A stretch of 64,000 bases of DNA from Idiomarinaceae bacterium (GCA_002685255.1 NYWU01000034.1:1-64000), one strand, 5' to 3'; counted from the stretch's first letter, positions 1 through 13,100 are shown. Made by a program: numbers and translations. The notes: generated from the sequence alone by a model not told the origin.

Positions 1-275
1 ACCTTGCGGGCATGTTCTGGGGCTGGTTGCCGTGCGGTTTAGTGTACAGTGCTTTAAGTTACGCTGCAGTTTCGGGGAGTGCCGCTAGTGGTGCTGGATA
101 CATGGCTTTATTTGCTTTAGGCACGTTTCCCGCAATGGTTGGCCTTGGGCTAATTAGTCAGCATGTTGCGCAACTATTTAGAAGCCAAGGGGTGAGAACA
201 GCCTTAGGCGTAATGATGCTTATCTACGGCCTATGGTCGCTTTTGATCGTAATCAAAGCGTTGCTACACGGTTGA
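1..275 (+). CDS. Sulfite exporter TauE/SafE-family membrane protein (3' end only)
   Basis: The reading frame is open from the window edge, so the start lies outside. The visible ~91 residues contain the motif WGWLPCGLVYSAL and three hydrophobic segments, typical of the C-terminal half of the COG2836-type TauE/SafE-like membrane protein often found beside the cbb3 oxidase maturation genes (ccoGHIS) in gammaproteobacteria. Its exact substrate is not settled; a role in metal or sulfur handling for cbb3 oxidase assembly is inferred from that usual context. The gene ends 78 bp before uspE, and the fnr/etrA gene often found between the two is absent here. Confidence 0.7.
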   Translation, partial: LAGMFWGWLPCGLVYSALSYAAVSGSAASGAGYMALFALGTFPAMVGLGLISQHVAQLFRSQGVRTALGVMMLIYGLWSLLIVIKALLHG

Positions 276-353
276 TGCTGATCACTGGTATAGCACCCAT
301 TATTACGCTAAATTGATGGTATCTATCATTGATTATGCATGTGGGAGAATAAC

Positions 354-1280
354 ATGGAACGGTTCAAACGGATTCTCGTCGTGGTTGACCCCGCAGATGA
401 AGAACACAAGGCGATTAATCGCTCATTGCATATCGCGCGCTTAACACAAGCAAAAATCAGCCTATTTCTCTCTATTTATGATTTCTCTTACGAAATGACA
501 ACAATGTTGTCGCGCGATGAGCGCGATACCATGCGCACCAATTTAATCGCTGATCGTCGAGCGTGGGTCACCGACTTACTTGAAGGTTTCGATACCGAAG
601 GTGTTGATATCGATATCACCGTGGTATGGCACAATCGTCCATTTGAGGCAATCATTGAACATGTGCAAAAGCTTGAAGCCGATTTACTCGTTAAAGCGAC
701 ACAAGTCCAGCCTAGCTTTCAAAACCTATTGTTTACGCCGACAGACTGGCACTTATTACGAAAAGCCCCCTGCCCGGTTTTGCTAGTCAAAGAACATGCG
801 TGGCCACAGCATGGGCAAGTATTAGCCGCCATCCACAGTGGTTCAGAGGAACAGGATCACAAGGCGCTTAATGACCGCGTGGTTGATACAGCACAAGCGA
901 TTACGCAAGTTCTTAATGCCAGTTTGCATTTAGTCAATGCCTACCCAACCGCACCTATTAACGTAGCGGTTGAGATTCCAGAGTTTGACGTGACCCAATA
1001 CAGTGACGAATTAGAACGACATCACAAGAACGCTATGGCGAATTTCGCCCGCAAACACCACATTCCAATCTCGCAACAACACGTTGAACAAGGCCTTCCC
1101 GAACAAGTGATTCCCGACTTAGCTAAACGACTTGATGCTGAACTCGTAGTGCTTGGCACAAAGGGCCGAACAGGCTTTTCCGCTGCTTTGTTAGGTAATA
1201 CGGCTGAACATGTGCTTGAGCGTCTTAACTGCGATGTCCTTGCCATTAAGCCTGCGGACTTTAAATCGCCAGTGGCATAA
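354..1280 (+). CDS. uspE: Universal stress protein UspE
   Basis: A 308-residue protein made of two tandem Usp (adenine nucleotide alpha-hydrolase fold) domains, about residues 1-150 and 160-305, as in E. coli UspE (~316 aa). The first begins MERFKRILVVVDP. The second ends with the nucleotide-binding pattern GTKGRTGFSAALLGNTAEHV. UspE is a cytoplasmic stress protein linked to oxidative stress, motility and adhesion in E. coli. The ATG at 354 is chosen over an in-frame codon at 339 because GGGAG lies just upstream at a suitable distance. It sits directly before ttcA, a common gammaproteobacterial arrangement. Confidence 0.92.
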   Translation: MERFKRILVVVDPADEEHKAINRSLHIARLTQAKISLFLSIYDFSYEMTTMLSRDERDTMRTNLIADRRAWVTDLLEGFDTEGVDIDITVVWHNRPFEAIIEHVQKLEADLLVKATQVQPSFQNLLFTPTDWHLLRKAPCPVLLVKEHAWPQHGQVLAAIHSGSEEQDHKALNDRVVDTAQAITQVLNASLHLVNAYPTAPINVAVEIPEFDVTQYSDELERHHKNAMANFARKHHIPISQQHVEQGLPEQVIPDLAKRLDAELVVLGTKGRTGFSAALLGNTAEHVLERLNCDVLAIKPADFKSPVA

Positions 1281-1301
1281 TACAAGGGGGTTCGCTATAA
1301 T
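1273..1301 (+). promoter_or_regulatory. Candidate sigma-70 promoter for ttcA
   Basis: A perfect TATAAT at 1296-1301 follows a weak -35 (GTGGCA, about 1272-1277) after ~18 bp, in the short gap between uspE and ttcA. The -35 overlaps the uspE stop region. Read by eye only. Confidence 0.35.
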
Positions 1302-1337
1302 CGCGCCCTATTTTTGAACACACTAATATAGGCACGA

Positions 1338-2264
1338 ATGGGTATGCAAACGGAGCGCACTGAAGCGAAAAAACAGTATGGTTTTAACAAACTGCAAAAG
1401 CGCATCCGCAGAGAAACCGGAAAGGCGATTCAACAGTTTTCGATGATCGAGCATAACGATAAGATCATGGTTTGCCTGTCGGGCGGCAAAGATAGTTACA
1501 CACTACTTGATACCTTAATGTACCTGAAACGTGTCGCACCCATTCATTTCGATATTGTTGCGGTTAACCTAGACCAAAAACAACCCGGTTTCCCTGAGCA
1601 TGTGTTACCTAATTACCTCGATAGCATCGGCGTCGATTACGAGATTGTTGAAGAAGATACCTACAGCATCGTAAAGGACAAGATTCCCGAGGGTAAGACG
1701 ACTTGTTCGTTGTGCTCACGGTTGCGTCGCGGGATTTTGTATAAAACAGCAAAACGGCTCGGCGCAACAAAGATTGCATTGGGCCACCACCGCGATGACA
1801 TGATAGAAACACTCTTTTTAAATATGTTTTACGGCGGTAAGCTTAAATCGATGCCACCTAAATTAGTCAGTGACAATGGTGAGCATGTGGTAATCCGTCC
1901 GTTGGCTTTTTGCCGCGAAAAAGATATTGCACGTTACTCCGAGGCAATGGAGTTTCCAATAATTCCGTGTAATTTGTGTGGTTCACAGGAAAATCTCCAG
2001 CGTAAAAATATCAAAATGATGTTGAATCAGTGGGATCGTCAATTCCCTGGACGTATCGAGAGTATCTTTACAGCGATGCAAAACGTCACACCGTCTCATT
2101 TGGTGGATAATGAGTTATTTAACTTTGATGCGGTCAAAGCCACGGGCGTAGAAACAAAAGAAGGCGACACCGCGTTCGATGCGCCTTCTTTTAATCAATC
2201 CTTCACACCCGAAGATGACGACGAGCCAATTTCTTCAGCTATTCAAATTACACAGATCGCCTAA
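1338..2264 (+). CDS. ttcA: tRNA 2-thiocytidine(32) synthetase TtcA
   Basis: A 308-residue ATP-dependent enzyme that thiolates C32 in certain tRNAs. The PP-loop signature SGGKDS is at residues 48-53. The cysteines that hold the [4Fe-4S] cluster are visible as C123-x2-C126 ([12 protein letters not shown]) and C211 in IPCNLCGSQ. Length matches the E. coli enzyme (311 aa). The stop codon overlaps the end of the convergent Bax-like gene by 4 bp. The C-terminal ~50 residues after the catalytic domain are acidic and probably variable. Confidence 0.95.
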   Translation: MGMQTERTEAKKQYGFNKLQKRIRRETGKAIQQFSMIEHNDKIMVCLSGGKDSYTLLDTLMYLKRVAPIHFDIVAVNLDQKQPGFPEHVLPNYLDSIGVDYEIVEEDTYSIVKDKIPEGKTTCSLCSRLRRGILYKTAKRLGATKIALGHHRDDMIETLFLNMFYGGKLKSMPPKLVSDNGEHVVIRPLAFCREKDIARYSEAMEFPIIPCNLCGSQENLQRKNIKMMLNQWDRQFPGRIESIFTAMQNVTPSHLVDNELFNFDAVKATGVETKEGDTAFDAPSFNQSFTPEDDDEPISSAIQITQIA

Positions 2265-3115
2265 TTCGCCGTGGTGGCGGATTGTTCCGCCGCCGCATCA
2301 TCTTGCTCGATGATCGCATCGACGATCGGCCGATTGACCCGAATCATAGCTTTAAGCTCATCAATATACTCTTGTCCGCGTTCGGAATAACTATGCAAAC
2401 CACTGAGTAACGGAATCGCTCGCACTTGCTCATCACGTTCACGCATGACTTCACGAATTTGGCGCAGTTCTAGGTATGGGTTATGAGTATTTATATTACG
2501 CATATAACTCCGAACTGACTGCGCGACGTGGTCGAACTTCGCCACTTCATGGTTCATGCCGTCAGGTCGTTGTTCGGGAACCAAACCGCAGCCTTCGCGA
2601 TAACACCATTGGCCAAATAAGTTCAGTCCCTCTTGCGCAAATCTTGAGGTGCCCCAGGCTGACTCGTTCGCCGCTTGTACCAAAACCATCATGGTCGGAA
2701 TGATATCAACGCGACGCTTAAGTACCTCAAATTGCTGCGCACTTTCGAGCGTTGGGTCAACTTCGTAATAGTCTACAAGGCGCGCAAGTTGCTTTTTATC
2801 TTGCTCGTTTTCAAACCCTCGACTATACGCACTTTCGATAGCAAATAGCTGTTGCCGTTCATGCAAAATACGTAAGTTTTCGGCCTCAATAATAGGTAGT
2901 AGATAGCGAAAAAATTCCTTCTTTTTCTCTTTTACGTCGTTGAACTCATCAAAATTAGGAATTTCAGTACGCGGTTCCAATGTGGGCACTGGCGGTAAAC
3001 CATGACTCGCGACATCCCTTTCGCCTATTGGCTTCTCATATTTACTGAAAAACGGTAATAACAACGCGGCAATACATACCAAAATAAAGAAAATGATGAA
3101 TAATTTTTTTCGCAT
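2261..3115 (-). CDS. Bax-like glucosaminidase-domain protein
   Basis: A 284-residue protein with an N-terminal membrane anchor or uncleaved signal ([20 protein letters not shown]) followed by a periplasmic domain. The region [18 protein letters not shown]...NLFGQWC is the mannosyl-glycoprotein endo-beta-N-acetylglucosaminidase-like fold of the Bax family; the Glu in ANESAWG is the likely catalytic acid. It probably cleaves peptidoglycan, but E. coli Bax itself is poorly characterised. The ATG at 3115 is preferred because AAGGAGC lies just upstream; a longer frame reading back to 3187 would overlap the preceding gene. It follows that membrane-protein gene by 10 bp, so they form a likely operon. 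Confidence 0.78.
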   Translation of the reverse strand: MRKKLFIIFFILVCIAALLLPFFSKYEKPIGERDVASHGLPPVPTLEPRTEIPNFDEFNDVKEKKKEFFRYLLPIIEAENLRILHERQQLFAIESAYSRGFENEQDKKQLARLVDYYEVDPTLESAQQFEVLKRRVDIIPTMMVLVQAANESAWGTSRFAQEGLNLFGQWCYREGCGLVPEQRPDGMNHEVAKFDHVAQSVRSYMRNINTHNPYLELRQIREVMRERDEQVRAIPLLSGLHSYSERGQEYIDELKAMIRVNRPIVDAIIEQDDAAAEQSATTAN

Positions 3116-3125
3116 TCGAGCTCCT

Positions 3126-3929
3126 TTAAGCAGTCCAGTCGTCGGATTGGTTTGATTGTGAAGGTGGTTGCAAACGCACACTAACACCGACGATTTGGCG
3201 ATAAACTAAACCTAATAAGTTCACTAAATAAGGGATCAGAACAAAAAGCAATAAGCCATATGTAATGAGACCCATGATAAATACGATATAAAAAACAAAT
3301 GTAAGGCCAATAAAAAATGGTAAATGATAATGTGTAATACGGATCGAATAGTAAATTGCGTTCAATGGCGATATGCGCCGCTCAACAACCAAAGGTAGTG
3401 CTAAACAGAAAATGGCTGACGTATAGAGCACGACTACATAGCCCACTAAAGGCGAAATACTTGCTGCCAACCAGACAAATAGTTGCGAGATCAAAGTGGT
3501 GATAACCCCTGTAGCAATGAGCGCTGTCACGGACTCAAAACCCTTAAAAATATGCAAACCCTTGGTCGGTATATCAATACTGTGACGTATCCCCATCAGT
3601 ATGATGCCGCCAAATAACGGCGCAGCAATCGCCGTGCTAAATAATGCCAAACCCAAACTTTGTAGGGGCGTCATGTTATTAACAGCCTCGGGTGATGAAA
3701 GGACCGACATGGGCATCACCATTTGGATAATCGTGACCACAACTAGAAGCAAAGCGAGGAAACTGATCATCGCAGTGACCAGCGGCCAAAAATGACGTCC
3801 TGTAATAGCGAACGCCTCCTTAACCCACTGCACCACGTGAATACGGTAATTTCCCTTTAACGCTTCCGCTAAATCGCCGCCTACAATCATTTGTTCTTTT
3901 GATTCATTTTGCTGCAATTTCGACCCCAT
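3126..3929 (-). CDS. Polytopic membrane protein of unknown function
   Basis: A 267-residue protein not recognised by name. Residues ~15-45 form a soluble N-terminal part (GDLAEALKGNYRIHVVQW), followed by five or six hydrophobic segments near 46-74, 88-113, 132-155, 158-180, 203-232 and 232-245. The tail is polar and rich in Ser/Gln/Asp. The overall plan recalls BPSS1780-like bacterial inner-membrane proteins, but that similarity is weak and from memory. It is the first gene of a two-gene leftward unit with the Bax-like glucosaminidase, which hints at an envelope role. A TATAAT-like stretch lies just upstream near 3946-3952 on the same strand. Confidence 0.6.
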   Translation of the reverse strand: MGSKLQQNESKEQMIVGGDLAEALKGNYRIHVVQWVKEAFAITGRHFWPLVTAMISFLALLLVVVTIIQMVMPMSVLSSPEAVNNMTPLQSLGLALFSTAIAAPLFGGIILMGIRHSIDIPTKGLHIFKGFESVTALIATGVITTLISQLFVWLAASISPLVGYVVVLYTSAIFCLALPLVVERRISPLNAIYYSIRITHYHLPFFIGLTFVFYIVFIMGLITYGLLLFVLIPYLVNLLGLVYRQIVGVSVRLQPPSQSNQSDDWTA

Positions 3930-4001
3930 TAAGCTCTAAACATTTGATATAATTGACACCAATCATCGATTTTACCATCGATTCTGTAGCTGAGGAAATT
4001 T

Positions 4002-4601
4002 ATGCCCAATCAACCTCGACGTAAGCGCAGTCCGCGACGTCCTCGTCCGGTAAATCCGAAACTGGTTTTACTGAATAAACCTTATGGCGTACTCAGCCAG
4101 TTTTCCGGCGAGCCTGACGACGTGACCTTAAAGGACTTCGTACCACACTCTAATGTTTATCCTGCCGGTCGCCTTGATAAAGATAGCGAAGGCTTAATGT
4201 TGCTGACAAATGATGGTGTCTATCAGGCACGGCTTGCTAACCCGAAGTATAAAGTTGCTAAGACTTATTGGGTGCAAGTTGAGGGGATTCCCGATGAAGC
4301 GCAATTAGCAGCATTGCGTAATGGTTGTGAATTAAACGACGGACTTACCAAGCCTGCACACGTTTTTACTATTGATGAGCCTACAGGTTTGTGGCCGCGC
4401 AACCCACCAGTGCGCGAGCGGAAAACAGTGCCCGATTCATGGTTATGCCTATCAATTACCGAAGGTAAAAATCGTCAGGTTCGCCGTATGACAGCTCACG
4501 TAGGATTACCTACGCTCCGATTAATCCGCGCTCAAATTGGTCCATTTAAGTTGGCGGGATTACAGCCTGGAGAATGGCGTGAAGAACCTCCAGTGTGGTA
4601 A
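4002..4601 (+). CDS. rluE: 23S rRNA pseudouridine(2457) synthase RluE
   Basis: A 199-residue RsuA/RluB/E/F-family enzyme that isomerises one uridine of 23S rRNA. The catalytic motif [10 protein letters not shown] places the nucleophile at D59. The segment [18 protein letters not shown] and the C-terminal [20 protein letters not shown] and GEWRE are specific to RluE compared with its paralogues. The Arg/Lys-rich N-terminus (residues 5-16) is a normal RNA-binding extension, and the S4 domain found in other family members is absent, as in E. coli RluE. It is followed 43 bp later by mnmA. Confidence 0.93.
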   Translation: MPNQPRRKRSPRRPRPVNPKLVLLNKPYGVLSQFSGEPDDVTLKDFVPHSNVYPAGRLDKDSEGLMLLTNDGVYQARLANPKYKVAKTYWVQVEGIPDEAQLAALRNGCELNDGLTKPAHVFTIDEPTGLWPRNPPVRERKTVPDSWLCLSITEGKNRQVRRMTAHVGLPTLRLIRAQIGPFKLAGLQPGEWREEPPVW

Positions 4602-4644
4602 ACTCTGCCACCAGCGTTCCGTGTAGTAACAGAGACAAAGAATC

Positions 4645-5771
4645 ATGACTGAGTCCGAAAAAAAACCCAGTGAAACCAAAGTCATCGTCGGTATGTCTGG
4701 CGGTGTAGACTCTTCCGTATCCGCCTACCTGCTTCTTCAACAAGGCTATCAAGTCGAAGGGTTGTTTATGAAGAACTGGGAAGAGGATGATGACGATGAA
4801 TATTGTGCCGCCGCCGATGATCTCGCCGACGCAGAAGCCGTGTGCGAAAAACTGGGCATTGAGCTACACACCGTTAATTTTGCTGCGGAATATTGGGACA
4901 ATGTGTTTGAGCACTTCTTAGAGGAATACAAAGCTGGTCGAACCCCTAACCCTGACATCATGTGCAACAAAGAAATCAAATTTAAAGCATTTCTGGAATT
5001 TGCAGCAGAAGCCTTAGGTGCTGACTACATTGCTACCGGTCATTACGTAAGACGCGCCTTACGTGACGGAAAGTGGCAGTTGTTACGCGGTTTAGATAAT
5101 AATAAAGATCAGAGCTATTTTCTTTATACGTTGAGTCATGAGCATGTCGCACAGACCCTGTTCCCTGTGGGTGAGCTCGAAAAGCCCGAAGTGCGCCGTA
5201 TTGCCGAAGAACAAGGTCTAGTCACTGCCGACAAAAAAGATTCAACGGGTATCTGTTTTATTGGTGAGCGTAAGTTTAAGGACTTTTTGCAACAATACCT
5301 CCCTGCTCAGCCTGGTACGATCGAGAGTGTCGATGGTGACATACTCGGCGAACATGAAGGTCTGATGTATCATACCATAGGCCAGCGTAAAGGGCTTCAT
5401 ATAGGTGGTTTAGCTGATGCCGGCGATGACCCGTGGTATGTCGTTGATAAAGATGTCGAACGCAACGTACTTGTGGTTGCTCAAGGCAAAAATCACCCGC
5501 GTTTGTTCTCAAAAGGCTTAGTTGCAAACCAGCTACATTGGGTGAGCCGAGAGGTAATCAGTGAACCATTACGGTGCGTTGTGAAAACGCGCTATCGCCA
5601 GGCGGATATTCCATGTCAAATCACACCCGCTGAAGATGGACGTATCGAAGTCGTATTTGACGAACCTGTCGCAGCGGTAACGCCTGGACAGTCGGCAGTG
5701 TTCTATATCGACGAGGTCTGCCTAGGTGGCGGTATCATTGAGCAACGTATTACCGATTTTGAGGTTCGTTT

Positions 5772-5775
<4 letters not shown>
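4645..5775 (+). CDS. mnmA: tRNA-specific 2-thiouridylase MnmA
   Basis: A 376-residue enzyme that makes the 2-thio group of mnm5s2U34 in Lys, Glu and Gln tRNAs, receiving sulfur from the Tus relay. The PP-loop SGGVDSS is at residues 18-24. The catalytic cysteine pair is C107 (MCNKEIKF) and C204 ([12 protein letters not shown]). Length matches the E. coli protein (368 aa). The stop codon overlaps the start of hflD in an ATGA junction, so the two are translationally coupled, as in E. coli. Confidence 0.96.
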
Positions 5776-7799
<2,024 letters not shown>

Positions 7800-7800
<1 letters not shown>

Positions 7801-8930
7801 TGCACTTACAGAATGTCGATAAGCAAGCCTTTCTAGACTCTGACTGGCAACAGCGCCCGCGCTTGTTTAAGCGTGGGCTCGCCAACGTTGACTTGATTGA
7901 ACCCGAGATTTTAGCGGGGCTGGCCATGGAAGATGGCGTTGATGCTCGTATTATCGAGCATCGAGATCAAAGCTGGTCCGTGTCTCACGGCCCTTTCGAA
8001 GAGTACGAATCACTCGGCGAAGAGGATTGGACGTTACTCGTGCAAGCGGTCAATGAATGGATGCCCGATGTCCACTCGCTGTTGCAGGCGTTTCGTTTTT
8101 TACCCGAGTGGCGCATTGATGATGTGATGGTGAGCTTCTCCGTTGAAGGCGGTGGCGTTGGACCACACGTTGACGAATACGATGTGTTTATTGTGCAAGG
8201 TGCGGGTCGTCGTCATTGGCGCGTGGGTGCACGTCAGTCGACTACGCCCACTTATCCGTGCGAGGATCTCAAGCAGATCAAAGAGTCCTTTGATGCGGTC
8301 ATCGATGAAGTATTAGAACCCGGTGATGTTCTATATATTCCAGCCGGCTGCCCACATGATGGTATCGCACTTGAACCTTGTCTCAATTATTCGGTTGGTT
8401 TCCGCGCGCCGAATCAGGCCGAATGGCTTGCTCAGCTCGCTGACATGGCATTACAGACTGAGCAACTTAAACAACGTTACACCGATCCGAACCTTTTGAG
8501 TGATAACCCAAGTCATATCGTAACTGAAGCGCAGCTAAGTCACGTCAAGCAACTCCTTAAATCAGCGATTGAATCGAGCGATTTTGATGAGCTCATTTTA
8601 CGTGCTCAGTCGATGAGCAAGCGCCCTCTTCCTGAACCCGAGTTGCCGATGGTAGCCGAACAAGTGCCAGCCTTGCTAACGATGGATAATGCAGCCGTCG
8701 TTCGTACACCAGGTTCGCACTTGCTGAAGCATTTTGATAAACCACAGTACTTTGCTAACGGTGAGTTGTTTACGGTGACGACTGAAGCCGATGCTCTGGC
8801 CAAACAGCTTGCAGAGCTTTCGGACGAAAAAGCGATTACTGAATTGGCGCCTCTTTGCGTTGATATGTGCGGCCGAGAGCTACTGGTATGGTTAGTCAAT
8901 CAGGGTGTTATCGAACTTTTAATTGACTAA
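7800..8930 (+). CDS. roxA: Ribosomal protein uL16 3-hydroxylase RoxA (YcfD family)
   Basis: A 376-residue JmjC-type Fe(II)/2-oxoglutarate oxygenase. E. coli RoxA/YcfD (373 aa) hydroxylates an arginine of ribosomal protein uL16. The metal triad is visible: H123 and D125 in GPHVDEYDVF, and H186 in AGCPHDGIAL. The rest of the protein is the usual C-terminal dimerisation and winged-helix part. Translation is probably coupled to purB through a TAATG junction. The reaction is known from the family; activity here is inferred. Confidence 0.92.
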
Positions 8931-8949
8931 TTTTTGTTAACAAGTTGCC

Positions 8950-8968
8950 GTTTACGTCAACTGTAAAC
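8950..8968. promoter_or_regulatory. Palindromic candidate operator upstream of leucine dehydrogenase
   Basis: GTTTAC at 8950-8955 and GTAAAC at 8963-8968 form an inverted repeat with a 7-bp spacer inside the 153-bp gap before the leucine dehydrogenase gene. The half-site TTTACGTCAA resembles the MerR-family LiuR sites reported upstream of branched-chain amino acid genes in gammaproteobacteria, but I am matching from memory and the symmetry is imperfect. Confidence 0.3.
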
Positions 8969-9083
8969 ATCAGTTGCTAAACACCCGTTTGAATAACGAT
9001 TTTAGTTTTGTTTTTTAGTAGCGCGTTAACATTCCAAGTGGTAATGTGCGCGCAATTTTGAAAACCAATGAGGATGGAAATTC

Positions 9084-10121
9084 ATGTCTCTATTTGAGCA
9101 TATTGAATTCGATAATCACGAACAAGTAACCTTCTGCCATGATGAAGAGTCTGGCCTTAAGGCTATTATTGCCGTTCACGATACAACGCTCGGCCCGAGC
9201 TTGGGCGGTACGCGTTTATGGAATTACGCTTCATCGGCTGAAGCATTAACCGACGTGCTGCGTCTTTCACGTGGTATGACCTATAAAAGCGCCATGGCTG
9301 GCCTTCCTCTAGGTGGCGGTAAAGCTGTGATCATCGGCGATGCTAAAACCATTAAAAGTGAAGCCCTATTCCGTGCTTACGGTCGTTTCATTGAAACCTT
9401 AGGTGGCAAATATATCACCGCTGAAGACGTCAACATTCGTACTGCGGATATCGATATCGTTGCTAAAGAAACGAACCATGTTGCTGGTACTGCAGATAAA
9501 GCAGGCGATCCATCGCCTCATACCGCACTCGGTACTTATTTAGGCCTAAAGGCTGCAGCAAAACACCGTTTAGGTTCTGATGACCTTAATGGCGTAACGA
9601 TTGCAGTGCAGGGTCTAGGTGCTGTTGGTTATGACTTTGCCGAATACTGTGCAAAAGAAGGCGCGAAGTTGATCGTAACGGACATCAATGAAGACGCTAT
9701 GCAACGAGCTAAAGATGAGCTCGGTGCACAGGTTGTGGGTCTTGACGAAATCTATGGCGTCGACGCTGACGTGTACGCGCCATGCGCACTCGGTGCAACG
9801 ATTAACGACGAAACGCTTAAGCAGTTAAAAGTGAAGATCATCGCGGGTAGTGCGAACAATCAGTTAGCGACTCCAGCACACGACCAGAAAGTTAAAGACA
9901 TGGGTATTCTATACGCACCTGACTATGTCATTAACGCAGGTGGTGTTATCCACGTTTGTTCTGAAGCGGCTAACTTCTCACTTGAAGAGACTGACAAACG
10001 TGTGCGTGATATCTACAACACACTCGATAAGCTCTTTGCACGTGCCAATGAAGAAAACCGTCCAACCGGCGAATTGGCCGACGAGATGGCGCGCGAAATC
10101 ATCGCTAACGCGAAAAAATAA
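9084..10121 (+). CDS. ldh: Leucine dehydrogenase
   Basis: A 345-residue Glu/Leu/Phe/Val dehydrogenase-family enzyme that oxidatively deaminates leucine, valine and isoleucine to 2-oxo acids with NAD+. The substrate lysines K68 and K80 (in MTYKSAMAGLPLGGGK) and D115 (ITAEDVN) fall at the same positions as in the Bacillus enzyme. The NAD-binding glycine motif QGLGAVGYDFAEY is near residue 177. It is a monocistronic gene with its own 153-bp upstream region and strong AGGATGG before the ATG. It implies growth on branched-chain amino acids, as in marine protein degraders. Confidence 0.94.
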   Translation: MSLFEHIEFDNHEQVTFCHDEESGLKAIIAVHDTTLGPSLGGTRLWNYASSAEALTDVLRLSRGMTYKSAMAGLPLGGGKAVIIGDAKTIKSEALFRAYGRFIETLGGKYITAEDVNIRTADIDIVAKETNHVAGTADKAGDPSPHTALGTYLGLKAAAKHRLGSDDLNGVTIAVQGLGAVGYDFAEYCAKEGAKLIVTDINEDAMQRAKDELGAQVVGLDEIYGVDADVYAPCALGATINDETLKQLKVKIIAGSANNQLATPAHDQKVKDMGILYAPDYVINAGGVIHVCSEAANFSLEETDKRVRDIYNTLDKLFARANEENRPTGELADEMAREIIANAKK

Positions 10122-10130
10122 CAGCGCAAC

Positions 10131-10157
10131 GAGCTACCTTAGTGATTAAGGTAGCTC
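10131..10157. terminator. Hairpin between the leucine dehydrogenase and ydiJ 3' ends
   Basis: A perfect 11-bp stem (GAGCTACCTTA at 10131-10141, TAAGGTAGCTC at 10147-10157) with a 5-nt loop lies 9 bp after the leucine dehydrogenase stop and contains the stop of the convergent ydiJ gene. It lacks a strong U-run on the rightward strand; on the leftward strand a T-rich tract follows ~13 nt later. It probably acts as a shared 3'-end stabiliser or weak bidirectional terminator. Confidence 0.55.
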
Positions 10158-13100
10158 AGAATAACTTCGAGCGGGTGTCTCACCCGCTTGCCTTCCAAAC
10201 GTTTCACCTGCGAGCGACAAGAGAATCCAGTCGCCGTAATACCACTCGTTCCGTACTGTTTAACCGCTTCAGCCCAATCCATTTGATACAACGCAATGCT
10301 CTCTTTCAAGTTGCTGCGTTCATGCCCAAATGTTCCGGCCATACCACAACAGCCCGCTTGGACAATATCGAGCTGTAAGCCAACACTGGTAAATAGCGCC
10401 TGCCAGTGCTTTGCTGACTCGGGAATGAAGCTCTGCTCGGTGCAGTGTAACAGCAAACCGTAACGGCGATGACTGCTCTCGAGTTCGAGTTTCTCCGCCT
10501 TGCCCTGTAACCACTCAATGACTGTTTGCACGTTCAATGCTTCAGCTTTATCACCTAACACGTGGTGATACTCGTCGCGGAATACCAATGCGGTGGACGA
10601 ATCAACACCCACGCGTTCAATTTCGGTATCGAACAAGGGCGCTAGGTATTCATAAACACGTTCAGCCGTTTGCTTAAACTCCGATAAAAAGCCTTTCACA
10701 TGTTGAGCTTTACCCTGTCCTACAAAGGGTATCAATACAGGTTGATAACCCAGACGAGCAGCGAGTTGCGCGAAAGAATGCACGATCTCAGCTTCATAAA
10801 AGCTGGTGAAAGGATCTTGTACGATAGCCACCAGCTGCTGTTGCTGTTCTACTGGTAACTGGGCGAGCTCACTCGGCTCCGCGACTCGGAATTCTGACGC
10901 CTGCCACCGTTTAACCAAGTTAGGCACTGAAAATGCGGGCGTATCGACATAACCCACAACTTGTTTCAAGAAAAAGTTGCTCAGTGGATTCTTGATAATG
11001 GCATTACTAAACTTGGGATATTTCGCGCCTATCTTAGCGGTACTCTCAACGCTTCGTACTAAATGATCCTTGATAGGCCGTGGGTATCTTGAGTAGTAAT
11101 GTTGTAAAAACTCAGCCTTAAATGTTGGCACGTCCACGCTCACCGGGCATTGATTAGTACAGGCTTTGCACGCCAAGCATTTGTCCATTGACGCTTTGAC
11201 TTCGTGGCTGTAGTCATCTGTCGAATCGTTGCGGTTTCGCCATTTTTCAAACCAAGATACTTCGTCACCCGGTTGTTTATCTGCGCGATAATTTTGTTCC
11301 GCAGTTAAGCGCAACCATTCACGCATCAATGACGCGCGTCCTTTGGGCGACATGCGACGATCACGTGTCACTTTATACGAAGGACACATTGCTGCTTTGG
11401 TATCGTAATTAAAACATAACCCGTTTCCATTACAACTCATGGCATTGTCGTAGTAGTCACGTGTCTCAATCGGAATTTGACGGTCAAAATACCCACGCTT
11501 TTGCGCATCAACAGAAACTAACTGCGCTTCGCTGTTAAGCGGAGTAGCGATTTTACCTGGATTAAACTGGTTAAACGGGTCGGCCGCTGCTTTTACTTTT
11601 TGCAGTTCTTCATAAAGCTCCTCGCCAAAAAATTTCGGCGCATACTCTGAGCGGTAGCCTTTACCATGCTCTCCCCACATCAAGCCGCCATATCTAGCAG
11701 TCAATGCAGCTACCTTATCGCTAATTTCGCGCAATATTACTTCATCATCTGGATTAGTTAAATCCAGCGCGGGACGCACGTGCAACACCCCTGCATCGGC
11801 GTGACCAAACATTCCATAATGGAGGCTGGCATCATCTAATATATCGCGAAACTCCATTATAAACGCGGCCAACTGCTCGGGAGGCACCGCAGTGTCTTCT
11901 GCGAAAGCAACCGGTTTACGCGCACCTTTGGTCGCACCTAATAATCCGACCGCTTTTTTCCGCATCGCATAAATGGTTTGGATACTTTCTAGGTCATCGC
12001 ATATTTGATACCCGATCACCCCTTTATTATCTTTAGCTTTAATAAGCTTATCTAGACGTTTACACAGCGCATCAATTTTACGCTGGTTTTCAGCTTGGTC
12101 CGTCGCGGCAAACTCGACCATGTTGATGCCATTCATGACCTGCCCCTCCACCTCTTCTAACAGCGGAGAAACGCTATGCCAGATGATGTCTTCACGGGCT
12201 AAATTCAATACATTGGAATCAATGGTCTCTACTGATGTTGCTTCAGCTTCAACTAAGAACGGTGAGTTGTTCAGCGCTGCCTGAAAGTCAGAATACTTTA
12301 CGTTGATTAAAGTACGGTATTTGGGGATCGGTGTGATGTTGAGTTTTGCTTCAGTGACAAAGCCTAACGTACCTTCTGAGCCTGCGATCAGGCGCGAGAG
12401 ATCGAGCGTATTATGCTCTGCATCGAACGTGTGTTTTAAGTCATACCCGGTTAAAAAGCGGTTTAACGGCGGAAACTTGGCTTCTATCGCCTCGCGCATA
12501 CCCACACAGGTATTGAGTGCTTGTTTATATAACCGCCCCACCCGCGAATCGACTTCGCTGTAAGTTTGTGCCTGCTGTAAGTCGACCGGTTCACTGGCTA
12601 ACAGCTCACCACCTTGCAACACCGTGCGTAACGACAAAATATGATCACTGGTTTTACCGTATACCAACGAGCCTTGGCCCGATGCATCCGTATTAATCAT
12701 GCCGCCGAGCGTGGCACGATTGCTGGTTGATAAGTCCGGTGCAAAGAAATAGCCATGTGGACGCAACGCGTCGTTAAGCTGGTCCTTTACCACGCCGGTT
12801 TGTACACGCACCCAACCTTCATCCGCATTGACTTCCAACACGCGATTCATATGGCGACTTAAGTCCACCACAATGCCCGGCGTCAACGACTGTCCGTTAG
12901 TGCCCGTACCACCGCCTCGAGGGGAAAATGTCACTGAATGAAACTCATCTTGAGCTGCGAGTTTCAGTATCGTTTGAATGTCGGCTTCGTTGACAGGATA
13001 AAGGACGGCCTGCGGCAACTGTTGATAAACACTGTTATCTGTTGCCGCGATGAGCCGCCCTGAAAACGTGACATCAATCTCCCCACTAAAATCTGACTGT

